From: Pseudomonadales bacterium
GTDB taxonomy: Bacteria > Pseudomonadota > Gammaproteobacteria > Pseudomonadales > Azotimanducaceae
Length of the DNA: 64,000 nucleotides
NCBI GenBank assembly: GCA_024234635.1
Contig: JACKNX010000012.1
Location: 1-64,000 of the forward strand
Direction of reading: 5' to 3'
Shown: piece after piece, positions 24,403 to 33,836 of the stretch
How the letters are laid out: each line of letters begins with the position of its first letter
How positions within the stretch are numbered: the first letter of the stretch is position 1
Notes under the pieces: generated by a model
Database searches by the model: none
What the model was told of the DNA's origin: nothing
The model's input: only the letters and a program-made list of their open reading frames with translations
Program-made: the position numbers and the translations under genes

Positions 24403-25239
24403 TTACCGCAACCCGTCTTCCTGTAACGGGCGCGCCTTCACGGCAGCATCGATGGCCTGCAGACTTTCCAGCAGGTCGCGCAGTCGATCCAGCGGCCACG
24501 AGTTGGGGCCATCCGACAACGCCCTGTCCGGGTCTGGGTGGGTTTCCATGAACAACCCGGAAATTCCCGCCGCCACGGCCGCACGCGCGAGCACCGGGAC
24601 CATCTCGCGGTCACCGGTCGACTTATCGCCGCCGGCACCCGGCCGCTGTACCGAGTGGGTGGCATCGAACACCACGGGGCAACCTGTCTGGCGCATCCAG
24701 GCCAGGGAGCGCATGTCGGACACCTGGTTGTTGTAGCCGAAGCTGGCGCCACGCTCGCAGACCATGAGGTGCTGATTGCCGGTAGTGCGCGCTTTCGCCA
24801 CGACGTTAATCATGTCCAGCGGCGCCAGGAACTGGCCCTTCTTGATGTTGACCGGCAAGCCGGTGGCACAGACTTTGAGGATGAAGTTCGTCTGTCTGCA
24901 GAGAAACGCCGGCGTCTGCAGGACATCGACGACGGACGCCACTTCGTCCACCGGCGAGTCTTCGTGCACATCCGTCAGCACCGGCACGCCGAATCGCGTT
25001 TTCACGAGCTCGAGTATGCGCAGCCCCTCCTCGATGCCGAGACCGCGATAACCATCGATGGAGGATCGATTGGCCTTGTCGAACGAACTCTTGAAGATGA
25101 AGGGAATACCGAGATCGCCGGTCATGCGCACCAGCGTTTCGGCGGTCGCCAGCTGCAACGCCTCGCTTTCCACCACGCAGGGCCCGGCTATCAGGAAAAA
25201 CGGCCTGTCCAGGCCCACTTCGAATCCACACAGTTGCAT
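24403..25239 (-). CDS. kdsA: 3-deoxy-8-phosphooctulonate synthase, metal-dependent type
   Basis: This 278-residue enzyme condenses phosphoenolpyruvate with arabinose 5-phosphate to give Kdo 8-phosphate for lipopolysaccharide. FKSSFDKANRSSIDGYRGLG near residue 50 and FMETHPDPDRALSDGPNSWP near residue 230 are diagnostic. It has Cys21 in IAGPCVVES where the metal-free E. coli enzyme has Asn, and keeps the other expected ligands (His in ATHSVQ, Glu in METHP, Asp in ALSDG), so I read it as the metal-dependent class typified by Aquifex. The usual RQTD is RQTN here. It starts 3 bp after pyrG ends. Confidence 0.95.
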   Translation of the reverse strand: MQLCGFEVGLDRPFFLIAGPCVVESEALQLATAETLVRMTGDLGIPFIFKSSFDKANRSSIDGYRGLGIEEGLRILELVKTRFGVPVLTDVHEDSPVDEVASVVDVLQTPAFLCRQTNFILKVCATGLPVNIKKGQFLAPLDMINVVAKARTTGNQHLMVCERGASFGYNNQVSDMRSLAWMRQTGCPVVFDATHSVQRPGAGGDKSTGDREMVPVLARAAVAAGISGLFMETHPDPDRALSDGPNSWPLDRLRDLLESLQAIDAAVKARPLQEDGLR

Positions 25240-25242
25240 GCT

Positions 25243-26889
25243 TCAGCCCTCGTCGATGGCGGCCGGGTGGTCGGCGGCATAATCGAGCGCCGCCTCGATG
25301 AACGCCTTGAACAGCGGATGGCCATCCCGCGGCGAAGAGGTAAATTCCGGATGGAACTGACAGGCGAGATACCAGCGTTTGTCGGGTAGTTCCACCATCT
25401 CCACCAGGCCATCCTCCGACCGCCCGGCGACGGCCATGCCGGCCTGTGTAAGGCGTTCGACGTATGTGTCGTTGACCTCCCAGCGGTGCCGGTGCCGTTC
25501 GTGGATCAGATTGGTACCGTACACGCGCTGCGCGAGCGATCCCTGGTTGAGCAGACACGGTTGCTCGCCAAGCCGCATCGTGCCGCCAAGATCGCCATCG
25601 GCGCTGCGCCGCTCCACGTCGCCCTGCTTGTTGGTCCATTCGGTTATGAGCGCTATCACCGGATCAGCCGCATCCACGTCGATTTCCGTAGAGTGCGCAT
25701 TCGGCAGATCGCAACAGTGCCGCGAAAAATCGATCACCGCGGCGTGCAGACCGTAGCAGATGCCGAGATACGGAATGTCATGTTCACGCGCATAACCGGC
25801 GGCGGCAATCTTCCCCTCGAATCCCCGCCGCCCGAAGCCACCGGGGACGAGAATCGCCGAAACGTCTTCCAGGCAGCTGGTCCCCGAGCGCTCCACTTCC
25901 TCGGCGTCGATGTACTTCACCTCCACGCGCGTGTCCGTATGGATGCCGGCGTGCTTGATCGCTTCATTCAGCGATTTGTAGGCATCCTGAAGGTCGAGGT
26001 ACTTGCCAACGAAGGCGATGCGTACCTGCCGGGATGGATGCAGGTCCGCCCGTACCACGGAATCCCACTGCGCCAGATCGATTGCCGTGCCCTCGATCTG
26101 CAATCGCTCGACGACGAAGTCGTCCAGTCCCTGCTCGTGCAGCAATGCCGGCACCTGGTAGATCGACTGCGCATCGTACGCGGAGATGACGGCACGCTCC
26201 TCGACATTGGTGAACAGCCCGATCTTGCTGCGTGCACCGCGCGAGAGCGGCACCTCCGAGCGGCACACGAGAACGTCCGGCTGCAGGCCGATGCTGCGCA
26301 GTTCCTTGACCGAGTGCTGCGTGGGTTTGGTCTTGATCTCACCGGCCGACCGGATGTACGGCACCAGGGTCAGGTGAATGAGCAGGGAACTGTGGAATCC
26401 GACTTCGAGACGCAGCTGGCGAATAGCCTCGAGAAACGGCTGCGATTCGATGTCGCCCACCGTACCGCCGGTTTCCACGATCACCACGTCGCTGTTCTCG
26501 CCGACCAGGCGGATGCGTCGTTTGATCTCGTCGGTAATGTGCGGAATCACCTGCACGGTGCCGCCGAGATAATCGCCACGACGTTCACGACGAATGACCT
26601 CGGCATAGACGCTGCCGGTGGTGAAGTTGTTGGAGCGCGACATCTTCGCGCGACTGAACCGTTCGTAGTTGCCAAGATCGAGGTCGGTTTCCGCACCATC
26701 GGCGGTGACGAATACCTCGCCGTGCTGAAACGGACTCATCGTCCCCGGATCGACGTTGATGTAGGGATCCATCTTCAGGAGATTGACCCCGACGTGCCGG
26801 GCTTCCAGCAACGCCGCCAGCGAAGAGGTCAGAACGCCCTTGCCCAGGGACGAAACTACCCCGCCGGTGACAAATATATATTTGGTCAT
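25243..26889 (-). CDS. pyrG: CTP synthase
   Basis: This 548-residue enzyme aminates UTP to CTP using glutamine. The N-terminal synthetase domain begins KYIFVTGGVVSSLGKGV and contains ETGGTVGDIESQPF near residue 140; the C-terminal class I glutamine amidotransferase domain has the nucleophile cysteine in LGICYGLHAAVIDF and the HPEFTSSPRDGHPLF histidine and glutamate. The length is normal. The pyrG-kdsA-eno-ftsB order is the common one. A 421-bp spacer separates it from tilS, so a promoter for this operon is expected there. Confidence 0.98.
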   Translation of the reverse strand: MTKYIFVTGGVVSSLGKGVLTSSLAALLEARHVGVNLLKMDPYINVDPGTMSPFQHGEVFVTADGAETDLDLGNYERFSRAKMSRSNNFTTGSVYAEVIRRERRGDYLGGTVQVIPHITDEIKRRIRLVGENSDVVIVETGGTVGDIESQPFLEAIRQLRLEVGFHSSLLIHLTLVPYIRSAGEIKTKPTQHSVKELRSIGLQPDVLVCRSEVPLSRGARSKIGLFTNVEERAVISAYDAQSIYQVPALLHEQGLDDFVVERLQIEGTAIDLAQWDSVVRADLHPSRQVRIAFVGKYLDLQDAYKSLNEAIKHAGIHTDTRVEVKYIDAEEVERSGTSCLEDVSAILVPGGFGRRGFEGKIAAAGYAREHDIPYLGICYGLHAAVIDFSRHCCDLPNAHSTEIDVDAADPVIALITEWTNKQGDVERRSADGDLGGTMRLGEQPCLLNQGSLAQRVYGTNLIHERHRHRWEVNDTYVERLTQAGMAVAGRSEDGLVEMVELPDKRWYLACQFHPEFTSSPRDGHPLFKAFIEAALDYAADHPAAIDEG

Positions 26890-27310
26890 TGATCCTCGTA
26901 TCCGGACACACGAAATCGGTTACGCACTGCCCGCTCTCCCGCCTGGATGCTGCTGATGGGCAGCCTCTCGGCCGGGCCGTAAGGGGCCCGGGGCAAATCA
27001 GCCGCGCAAGCGAATGACTTGTCACTGGAGTGCGACAGCGCGCGTCGGATGAAAATATCCCCGACGGAAATTTTCATCATCCTGCCAACCGGCGCAGGAC
27101 AGCCTGACCGGACCAGAACCGAGATTTTCGCGACCGCCCCCGTTCGGCAACGTGAGACCAACCCGTTTTCCGCAACCGCTCGCCGCAGTGGCAGGAAAAT
27201 ACCGAACGCCGCGCTCAACCCGGCTGGACCGAACGCGGTGAGAATGTGTCGTGTGAATCCCACCTTGGACGCAAGATGGAAGCGCACGTTAACAAATGGC
27301 CTGTCCAAGC
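26890..27310. other. 421-bp spacer between tilS and pyrG, probably the pyrG promoter region
   Basis: No gene was recognised. The region contains one perfect 9-bp inverted repeat (see the separate entry) and no clear sigma-70 box pair or terminator. Plus-strand open frames here run on into tilS antisense and look like chance. Confidence 0.6.
27048..27078. promoter_or_regulatory. 9-bp inverted repeat upstream of pyrG
   Basis: GATGAAAAT (27048-27056) and ATTTTCATC (27070-27078) are perfect reverse complements with a 13-bp spacer, about 160-190 bp upstream of pyrG. The AT-rich arms stand out in GC-rich surroundings. It could be an operator for a dimeric regulator. Confidence 0.4.
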
Positions 27311-28573
27311 TCAACCGACCCCGGGCAGAAATACGGGAATCCGCGGCCGCCAGCGAAAATTCACCGCCAGGTCGTCGGCCGCGGCAATGCCCGGGACCGC
27401 CACCACGTCGCCATTGCGCACCACCAGCGGGTATCTGGCCCGCTCCCAGGGCAGCACGCGACTTGCCAGCAGACGGCTCACCGCCCGCTCGCGCCCGCCA
27501 AGGCGGATGCGCTCTCCACCCGCCCGAAAGACCACCGTGTACGTCACCGACGCGGCCTCCGCCACCAGCGGCTCCGCCGTTAGCACACCATGATCCAGTT
27601 CGATCGTGCCAGGCACAGTCAAGGTCGCCGGCAATGCCGGCAGGACAATCGCTGGCTGAAAGTACAACCCCTGTCGGTAGGCAATGAGGCGCCCGCCGGG
27701 CAGATTGCAAACCTGCTGGCGCCCCGGCTCGTCGCGCAGCGCCGGTAGCAGCCTGCGCAGGGACGCCCGGGGAACGTCCGCTGCCCCCCGCGCGGCCAGC
27801 CACCACAGGAGCACTTCGATGGCCGCGGGCGCGGCGACGGGCAACGATGACAGCGGCAACGGCTCCGGCAACGCCGCGGCGAGGTGCTGCCCCGCCTCGC
27901 GCGCCGCGAGGGTGCTGGTGGCAACCGAGGCGAGCGCGCCGCACGCCTCGGACCAGCGGGACGTGAGCAGCGGCATCACCTGCAGCCGGAGAAAACTACG
28001 GTCCCTGGAAGGCACCGCGTTGGTCGGATCCTCCACCCAGTCCAGCGACCAGGCGCGGGCGCACAGGCTGAGTTCAGCACGGGAAAACGCCAGCAGCGGC
28101 CTGACCAGAATGGCGTTGCCAATCGCTCGCCGCGCTGGCATTCCATAAGCACCCCGCCCGGTGACGGCGCGCAGCAACAAGGTCTCCGCCTGATCGTCCT
28201 GATGATGCGCGAGCAACAGACAGTCACCGCTGCCCAGCACTTCGGCAAACCAGCGATAGCGGCCGTCCCGGGCGGCCTGTTCGAAATTGCCGGTGAGCGG
28301 CAGGATCAGCGTCCTGTCACGCCAGCCAACGCCGAGCAGCGCCGCCTGGCGACGGCAATGCTCGACCCAGCCACGGGCGGCAGGCTGGGCGTTGTGGTTC
28401 ACATGGGCCGCGACGATGCGATCCGCCAGTCCTGCACGAACGGCGCCGTGCAACAGCACCGTGGAATCGAGTCCACCGGAATAACCGATGACCAGCCGGC
28501 CCGGAAACGGCGCCACCGCCTCCCGGATGGCGGCCACCACGGCCTGCGGGATGGTGGCCTCAGTGAAGGCCAT
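27311..28573 (-). CDS. tilS: tRNA(Ile)-lysidine synthetase
   Basis: This 420-residue enzyme adds lysine to C34 of tRNA-Ile(CAU) so that it reads AUA. The PP-loop SGGLDSTVLLHGAV is near residue 31, followed by AAHVNHN and LLLAHHQDDQAETLLLRA, and then the TilS substrate-binding and C-terminal domains (AGGERIRLGGR near residue 358). ATG 28573 is inside the last codons of dnaE, a 14-bp overlap. In pseudomonads and E. coli accA lies between these genes; it is absent here. Confidence 0.93.
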   Translation of the reverse strand: MAFTEATIPQAVVAAIREAVAPFPGRLVIGYSGGLDSTVLLHGAVRAGLADRIVAAHVNHNAQPAARGWVEHCRRQAALLGVGWRDRTLILPLTGNFEQAARDGRYRWFAEVLGSGDCLLLAHHQDDQAETLLLRAVTGRGAYGMPARRAIGNAILVRPLLAFSRAELSLCARAWSLDWVEDPTNAVPSRDRSFLRLQVMPLLTSRWSEACGALASVATSTLAAREAGQHLAAALPEPLPLSSLPVAAPAAIEVLLWWLAARGAADVPRASLRRLLPALRDEPGRQQVCNLPGGRLIAYRQGLYFQPAIVLPALPATLTVPGTIELDHGVLTAEPLVAEAASVTYTVVFRAGGERIRLGGRERAVSRLLASRVLPWERARYPLVVRNGDVVAVPGIAAADDLAVNFRWRPRIPVFLPGVG

Positions 28574-31500
28574 TCTGGAACGCCAGACGCACGCTCTGCG
28601 CTCCGAAACTCTCCCGCAGCCCGCGCAACAACTCATCGCACGGCCGCACTTTCCAGGCGTCGCCAAGTCGAATGGTCGCCCGCGCGGTGGTCGTGGAATA
28701 CACGAGCGATACGCCGCAACCCAGTTCCGGATGGCGATATGGGCTGAGCGTGCGGCGCAGATGCTCCGGCAGCGATGCGGCCGCATCCTCCGGCACCACA
28801 ATTTCCAGTGCGCGCGCGAAGCGGCGCCTGGCTTCCTCGATGGACAGCACCCGCTCAACCCTGTACTTCACGGTCTCGCCGCCGTTGTACTCGTCCACAT
28901 GCGCGTAGCCTTCCAGAACCACGGGCACGTCTTCGCGTATGCGATCTCGATACTGCTCATAGACGTCGTTGAACAGGGTGGCTTCGATGCGGGCGCTCTT
29001 GTCGTCGATCACCACGTACGCGGTATTGCCGCCCCGCTTTCCCTTCATGACGCGGCTGCTCACCACGGTGCCCCCGATGAACTGGTTCTTGCGGTCGGGG
29101 ATCAGATCCACGAGCCGGTTGCGGCAGATGGCGGAAAGTTCCGCCAGATGCGGGTCAACCGGATGTCCGGTGAGGTAGATGCCGAGCGCGCTCTTCTCTT
29201 CGGCAAGCCGCTCGGCATCGTCAAATGCACGATAGTCACGCACGTCAACCGCTGACGTCGGTCCGGCCGCGACGCCACCGAACAGGTCCGCGATACCCAG
29301 TGTTGCGTCCCGGTTCACCTGCTCCGCGCCCTGCATGGCATCCGGTAACAGCGCCAGCAGATATCCGCGCGCATCATTGAGCGTCCTGAGTCGCTGTCGA
29401 TCGACCAGTGTGTCCATGGCACCGGAGCGAATGAGCGCTTCCAGCACCCGCTTGTTGGCGCGGCGGGAATCCACGCGCTGACAGAAATCCTGCAGACTCC
29501 GGAACGGCTGACGCTGGCGCTCCGCGACAATCAGCTCCACGGGAGCTTCGCCCACGCCACGTACCGCGCCCAGGCCATAGACGATGCTGCCCTCGTGGAC
29601 CACGAATCGGTACTCGCTTCGATTCACGCACGGCGGATGCAGCTCGATACCAAGGCGACGCACCTCGTCGACAAGCGATACCACCTTGTCGATGTTCTGC
29701 ATTTCCGCCGACAGGTTGGCCGCCATGAAATAGGGCGCGAAGTGCGTCTTCAGAAAGGCCGTCTGATACGACACCAGGGCATAGGTGGCGGAATGGCTTT
29801 TGTTGAAGGCGTAGCCCGCGAACTTCTCCATCAGGTCGAAGATATCGCCAGCCGTGGTTTCATCGACCTCGCGGGCCGAACACCCTTCCAGGAACTGCGC
29901 GCGCACCTTGGCCATCTCGGCAGGCTTTTTCTTGCCCATGGCGCGTCGCAACAGATCCGCCTGACCCAGCGAGAAGCCCGCCAGGACCTGGGCGATCTGC
30001 ATCACCTGTTCCTGGTACAGAACCACCCCATAGGTGCCTGACAGCACCCAGTCGAGCGTCGGGTGCGGATACACAACGGGCTCACGCCCATGCTTGCGAT
30101 TGATGTAGTCGTCCACCGCCCCGCTCTGCAGCGGCCCGGGCCGGAACAGGGCCACCAGCGCAATGATGTCCTCGATATTGTCCGGCAACAGTCGGCGGAT
30201 CAGGTCGCGCATACCCCGCGATTCAAGCTGGAACACAGCGGCGGTTTCCGCCCGTTTCAGCAGCGCGAAGGTGGCGGCGTCGTTGAGTGGAATGGTTTCG
30301 ATATCAAGCGGCCGTTCGTGGCGATCGGCGTTGATCGCCTTCACGCACCAGTCGATGATGGTCAGCGTCTTCAGGCCGAGGAAGTCGAACTTCACGAGCC
30401 CTGCGCGTTCCACGTCGTCCTTGTCGTACTGGGCGACCAGCGAACCGCCAGTCTCTTCCGTGTACAGCGGCACGAAGCTGGTGAGTTCGGTAGGGGCAAT
30501 GACGACGCCGCCCGCGTGCTTGCCGACATTGCGTACAAGCCCTTCGAGCTTGTACGCCATGTCCATGATCTCCACCACTTCGTCGTTCTGGTTGATGAAG
30601 TCGCGCAGTTCCGCGGTTTCCTTCACCGCCTTTTCCAGGGTCATGCCGACTTCGAACGGAATCAGTTTCGACAGCTTGTCGGCAAGACCGTACGGCTTGC
30701 CCTGGACACGCGCCACGTCGCGCACCACTGCCTTGGCTGCCATCGTGCCGAACGTGATGATCTGGCTGACCGCGTCATGGCCATAGGTTTCACTGACGTG
30801 ACTGATCACGCGGTCGCGACCGTCCATGCAGAAATCCACGTCGAAGTCGGGCATCGATACACGTTCCGGATTCAGGAAACGTTCGAACAGCAGATCGTAG
30901 GCCAGCGGGTCAAGATCCGTGATGCCGAGGCTGTACGCCACCAGGGAACCGGCTCCGGAACCACGCCCGGGTCCCACGGGAATACCCTGCTGCTTGGCCC
31001 AGCCGATGAATTCCATGACGATCAGGAAGTACCCGGCGAAGCCCATCTGCTTGATGACACCAAGCTCAAATGCCAGCCGCTCCCTGTACGCAGCATCACG
31101 GGCACGCAGCGCTTCGGACTGATCCTGCGCCCCTGCCACCACGGTGGGGAGCCGAGCCATGCGGCGCGCCAGTCCCTCTTCCGCCATGCGATCCAGATGC
31201 GACTCCAGCGATTCGTCCGCCGGTACCGGATAGTTGGGCAGGTAATACCTGCCGAGTTCGAGCACCACATTGCAGCGTTGGGCGATGGCTACCGTGTTGG
31301 CGAGTGCCTCCGGCACGTCGGCAAACAACGCCTGCATTTCCTGCGCGCTCTTCAGGTACTGTTCGGCAGCGTAGCCTCGTTCCCGGCGCGGATCGTTCAG
31401 CGTTCGCCCCTGATGGATGCAGATGCGGGTTTCGTGCGCTTCGAAATCATCAGCGAGCAGGAAACAGACTTCGTTGGTCGCCACCACCGGCAACGCAAGC

Positions 31501-32054
31501 GCGTGCGCCATTTCAACATGCGCCCGCACGGACTGTTCGTCACCCGGCCGCGACGTACGCTGCAACTCCAGATAGAAGCGGCGTGGAAAAACCGCAGCCC
31601 ACTCCCGGGCGATTGCGTGGGCACCTGCCGTATCTCCCGCCAGCAGCGCCTGCCCGATTTCGCCGTGACGCCCCCCGGACAGCAGGATCAGCCCCTCAGC
31701 GTGGTCACGAATGCGGTCGCGATCGATCAGCCCATGCTCCCTGCCACTGACGAAGGCCGTGGAAACCAGCTGCAGCAGATTGCGGTAGCCCGCGTGGTTC
31801 ATCGCCAGCAATATCGCTCGTACCACCTGGTCCGCAACGGAACGATAGCGGATCTCCACGCCGAGAATCGGCTTTACGCCCGCGCCCAGGCACGCCTGAT
31901 AGAACTTGAGCAGCGCAAACAGGTTGCCACGATCCGTCAGCGCTACGGCGGGCATGCCAAGGGACGCACAGCGCCTGGCCAGCCCCTTGATGCGGATCAC
32001 GCCATCCGCCAGCGAGTATTCACTGTGCACCTGCAGGTGCACGAACGGCTGCAT
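28560..32054 (-). CDS. dnaE: DNA polymerase III alpha subunit
   Basis: This 1164-residue protein is the replicative polymerase subunit. The N-terminal PHP domain starts FVHLQVHSEYSLADGVIRIK; the polymerase core has GPGRGSGAGSLVAYSLGITD and the catalytic MPDFDVDFCMDGRDRVI near residue 400, and the fingers carry GVVLYQEQVMQIAQVL; an OB fold (YVVIDDKSARIEATLF) is near residue 1025. ATG 32054 gives the expected N terminus and lies 7 bp after the rnhB stop with a GAGGTGAG site. Length matches E. coli DnaE (1160). Confidence 0.98.
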   Translation of the reverse strand: MQPFVHLQVHSEYSLADGVIRIKGLARRCASLGMPAVALTDRGNLFALLKFYQACLGAGVKPILGVEIRYRSVADQVVRAILLAMNHAGYRNLLQLVSTAFVSGREHGLIDRDRIRDHAEGLILLSGGRHGEIGQALLAGDTAGAHAIAREWAAVFPRRFYLELQRTSRPGDEQSVRAHVEMAHALALPVVATNEVCFLLADDFEAHETRICIHQGRTLNDPRRERGYAAEQYLKSAQEMQALFADVPEALANTVAIAQRCNVVLELGRYYLPNYPVPADESLESHLDRMAEEGLARRMARLPTVVAGAQDQSEALRARDAAYRERLAFELGVIKQMGFAGYFLIVMEFIGWAKQQGIPVGPGRGSGAGSLVAYSLGITDLDPLAYDLLFERFLNPERVSMPDFDVDFCMDGRDRVISHVSETYGHDAVSQIITFGTMAAKAVVRDVARVQGKPYGLADKLSKLIPFEVGMTLEKAVKETAELRDFINQNDEVVEIMDMAYKLEGLVRNVGKHAGGVVIAPTELTSFVPLYTEETGGSLVAQYDKDDVERAGLVKFDFLGLKTLTIIDWCVKAINADRHERPLDIETIPLNDAATFALLKRAETAAVFQLESRGMRDLIRRLLPDNIEDIIALVALFRPGPLQSGAVDDYINRKHGREPVVYPHPTLDWVLSGTYGVVLYQEQVMQIAQVLAGFSLGQADLLRRAMGKKKPAEMAKVRAQFLEGCSAREVDETTAGDIFDLMEKFAGYAFNKSHSATYALVSYQTAFLKTHFAPYFMAANLSAEMQNIDKVVSLVDEVRRLGIELHPPCVNRSEYRFVVHEGSIVYGLGAVRGVGEAPVELIVAERQRQPFRSLQDFCQRVDSRRANKRVLEALIRSGAMDTLVDRQRLRTLNDARGYLLALLPDAMQGAEQVNRDATLGIADLFGGVAAGPTSAVDVRDYRAFDDAERLAEEKSALGIYLTGHPVDPHLAELSAICRNRLVDLIPDRKNQFIGGTVVSSRVMKGKRGGNTAYVVIDDKSARIEATLFNDVYEQYRDRIREDVPVVLEGYAHVDEYNGGETVKYRVERVLSIEEARRRFARALEIVVPEDAAASLPEHLRRTLSPYRHPELGCGVSLVYSTTTARATIRLGDAWKVRPCDELLRGLRESFGAQSVRLAFQNGLH

Positions 32055-32061
32055 GCTCACC

Positions 32062-32655
32062 TCAGTCACGCTCACCTCCCGTAAGCTTGCGCAGTGCCTG
32101 CGCAACCGGCGCGAACGAACGCCGATGCCATGGCGTCGGTCCCAGCACGCGCAGCGCATCAAGGTGCTGCGCCGTGCCATAACCCTTGTGGCGTTCGAAG
32201 CCGTAGCCCGGCCAGGCACGCGCAAACACCTGCATTTCGTTGTCTCTGGCCACCTTGGCGAGTATCGACGCGGCACTGATGGCCGGCTCCAGGCTATCAC
32301 CTCGCACCAGTGCGGTTGCGGGCATCGGCAGCTCCGGCAGCCGATTGCCGTCCACCATCACCGCGTCAGGTGTTACGGCAAGCGCAAGCACGGCGCGACG
32401 CATGGCCAGCATCGTGGCATGCAGAATGTTCAGCCGATCGATTTCCTCCACCTCCGCACGCGCAACGGCAAACGCCAGCGCGTCGCGCCGGATGTCGCCA
32501 TCCAGGCGTTCCCGCGCACGGGCGGTCAGCTTCTTAGAATCCGCGAGCCCCGCAATGGGGCGCGCTGGATCAAGGATGACCGCGGCGGCATAGACCGGTC
32601 CCGCCAGCGGTCCACGCCCGGCTTCGTCAACGCCCGCGATCGTCACCGTTGTCAT
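32062..32655 (-). CDS. rnhB: ribonuclease HII
   Basis: This 197-residue enzyme removes ribonucleotides from DNA. The catalytic residues are visible in IAGVDEAGRGPLAGPV (Asp, Glu) near residue 6, AVMVDGNRLPEL near residue 98 and AISAASILAKVARDNEM near residue 125; ADSKKL and HKGYGTAQHLDAL are family motifs. It overlaps lpxB by 4 bp (ATGA) and precedes dnaE by 7 bp, the usual order. Confidence 0.95.
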   Translation of the reverse strand: MTTVTIAGVDEAGRGPLAGPVYAAAVILDPARPIAGLADSKKLTARARERLDGDIRRDALAFAVARAEVEEIDRLNILHATMLAMRRAVLALAVTPDAVMVDGNRLPELPMPATALVRGDSLEPAISAASILAKVARDNEMQVFARAWPGYGFERHKGYGTAQHLDALRVLGPTPWHRRSFAPVAQALRKLTGGERD

Positions 32656-33836
32656 CGCGCCGACCGCTCGTCCAGAAATGTCAGTATTGCCCGCGCCGCT
32701 TCCACATTTGCTCCCTCACCCACGGCAAGAGATTCCCGCAGTTCCCCGAGCGGCGCAAGAACCGCCGGGTCCAGACGCGCGCGTTGCATGACGTCTTCGA
32801 GACTGGCGGCCAGTCGTTCCGGCGTCGCCTCGTCCTGAAGCAATTCAGGCACGACCGCGCGACCGGCAAGAATGTTCGGCAGGGCAACGTATGGCGTGCG
32901 GATGAGCCGCTTCGCCAGTTGATACGACCACCGCCCCACGCGATAGCTCACCACCATGGGCCGACCCAGACACAACGCTTCCAGCGTGCCCGTGCCGGAT
33001 TTGATGAGCGCACCGTCACAGGCCACCAGCGCGCGGCGCGCGTTTTCCGCCAGCAAGGTCACGGGCAGCCGCGGGTGCGCCGCCAGCAACAACTCCAGTT
33101 CCCGGCGCAGATCTTCCCGCACGCACGGAAGCAGGAAGTGCCGTGACGCGGGTGTTTGCGCAAGTCGCTCGGCCGCGTCCAGGAACAACGGCGCCATGTG
33201 CCGTATTTCCGAACGCCGACTTCCCGGCAGCAGCGCGATGAGTTCCCGACCGGGCAGCCCCAGCGTTGCTTTCATGGCCTGTCGTTGCGTCTCGTTACCG
33301 GCCCCGGCGTTCAGCGCCTGGCACAGGGGATGTCCGACATATGCCGCGCGCATCGCCAGACCCTGGTAGAACGGCGGCTCGAAGGGGTACAGACACAGCA
33401 GCAGATCGGCGCTGTTCGGCATTGAGCGCACGCGACCCGGGCGCCAACCGTAAACGGAGGGACTGACGTAGTGCACCGTGGGCACACCGGCGCGCTTGAG
33501 TCGCCGCTCCATGAACAGGTTGAACACATTGAAGTCGATGCCGACGACGGCGTCCGGCGGTTGTTCACGAAAGCTGCGCAGGAGCCGTCGCAGTACCCCG
33601 AGCACGCGGGGCAGGTGACGGATGGGGTCGACAAATCCACTCACGGAAAGCGCGGACAGCGGAGCGATGGACTGCAGCCCCAACGCAAGCATTTCCTCAC
33701 CGCCGATACCAACGAAGCTAACCGCCTGGCCCCTGGCGGCGCACTGCTCGCGCAATGCCGCCATCAGCCCGGCACCGAGTTGATCGCCGGAGGTTTCTCC
33801 CGCAACGACGCCCAGGCGCAACGCGACCCCGTTCAC
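32652..33836 (-). CDS. lpxB: lipid A disaccharide synthase
   Basis: This 394-residue peripheral membrane glycosyltransferase joins UDP-diacylglucosamine and lipid X to give the lipid A disaccharide. It has LGVVAGETSGDQLGAGL at the N terminus, VGIDFNVFNLFMERRLK near residue 93, YVSPSVYGWRPGRV near residue 119, LLPGSRRSEIRHMAPLF near residue 203 and the late GTGTLEALCLGRPMVVSYR. The start is GTG 33836, which overlaps the lpxA stop (GTGA) and gives the normal N-terminal length; an upstream TTG at 33875 inside lpxA is unlikely. Confidence 0.94.
   Translation of the reverse strand: MNGVALRLGVVAGETSGDQLGAGLMAALREQCAARGQAVSFVGIGGEEMLALGLQSIAPLSALSVSGFVDPIRHLPRVLGVLRRLLRSFREQPPDAVVGIDFNVFNLFMERRLKRAGVPTVHYVSPSVYGWRPGRVRSMPNSADLLLCLYPFEPPFYQGLAMRAAYVGHPLCQALNAGAGNETQRQAMKATLGLPGRELIALLPGSRRSEIRHMAPLFLDAAERLAQTPASRHFLLPCVREDLRRELELLLAAHPRLPVTLLAENARRALVACDGALIKSGTGTLEALCLGRPMVVSYRVGRWSYQLAKRLIRTPYVALPNILAGRAVVPELLQDEATPERLAASLEDVMQRARLDPAVLAPLGELRESLAVGEGANVEAARAILTFLDERSAR

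Noticed and set aside
26886..27944. A 352-codon minus-strand frame across the tilS end and the pyrG upstream region
   Set aside because: It is out of frame with tilS and shows only Arg/Ala-rich sequence; tilS is clearly the coding frame.
30063..32084. A 673-codon open frame antisense to dnaE
   Set aside because: His/Arg/Gln-rich translation with no family features; opposite the conserved dnaE coding strand.
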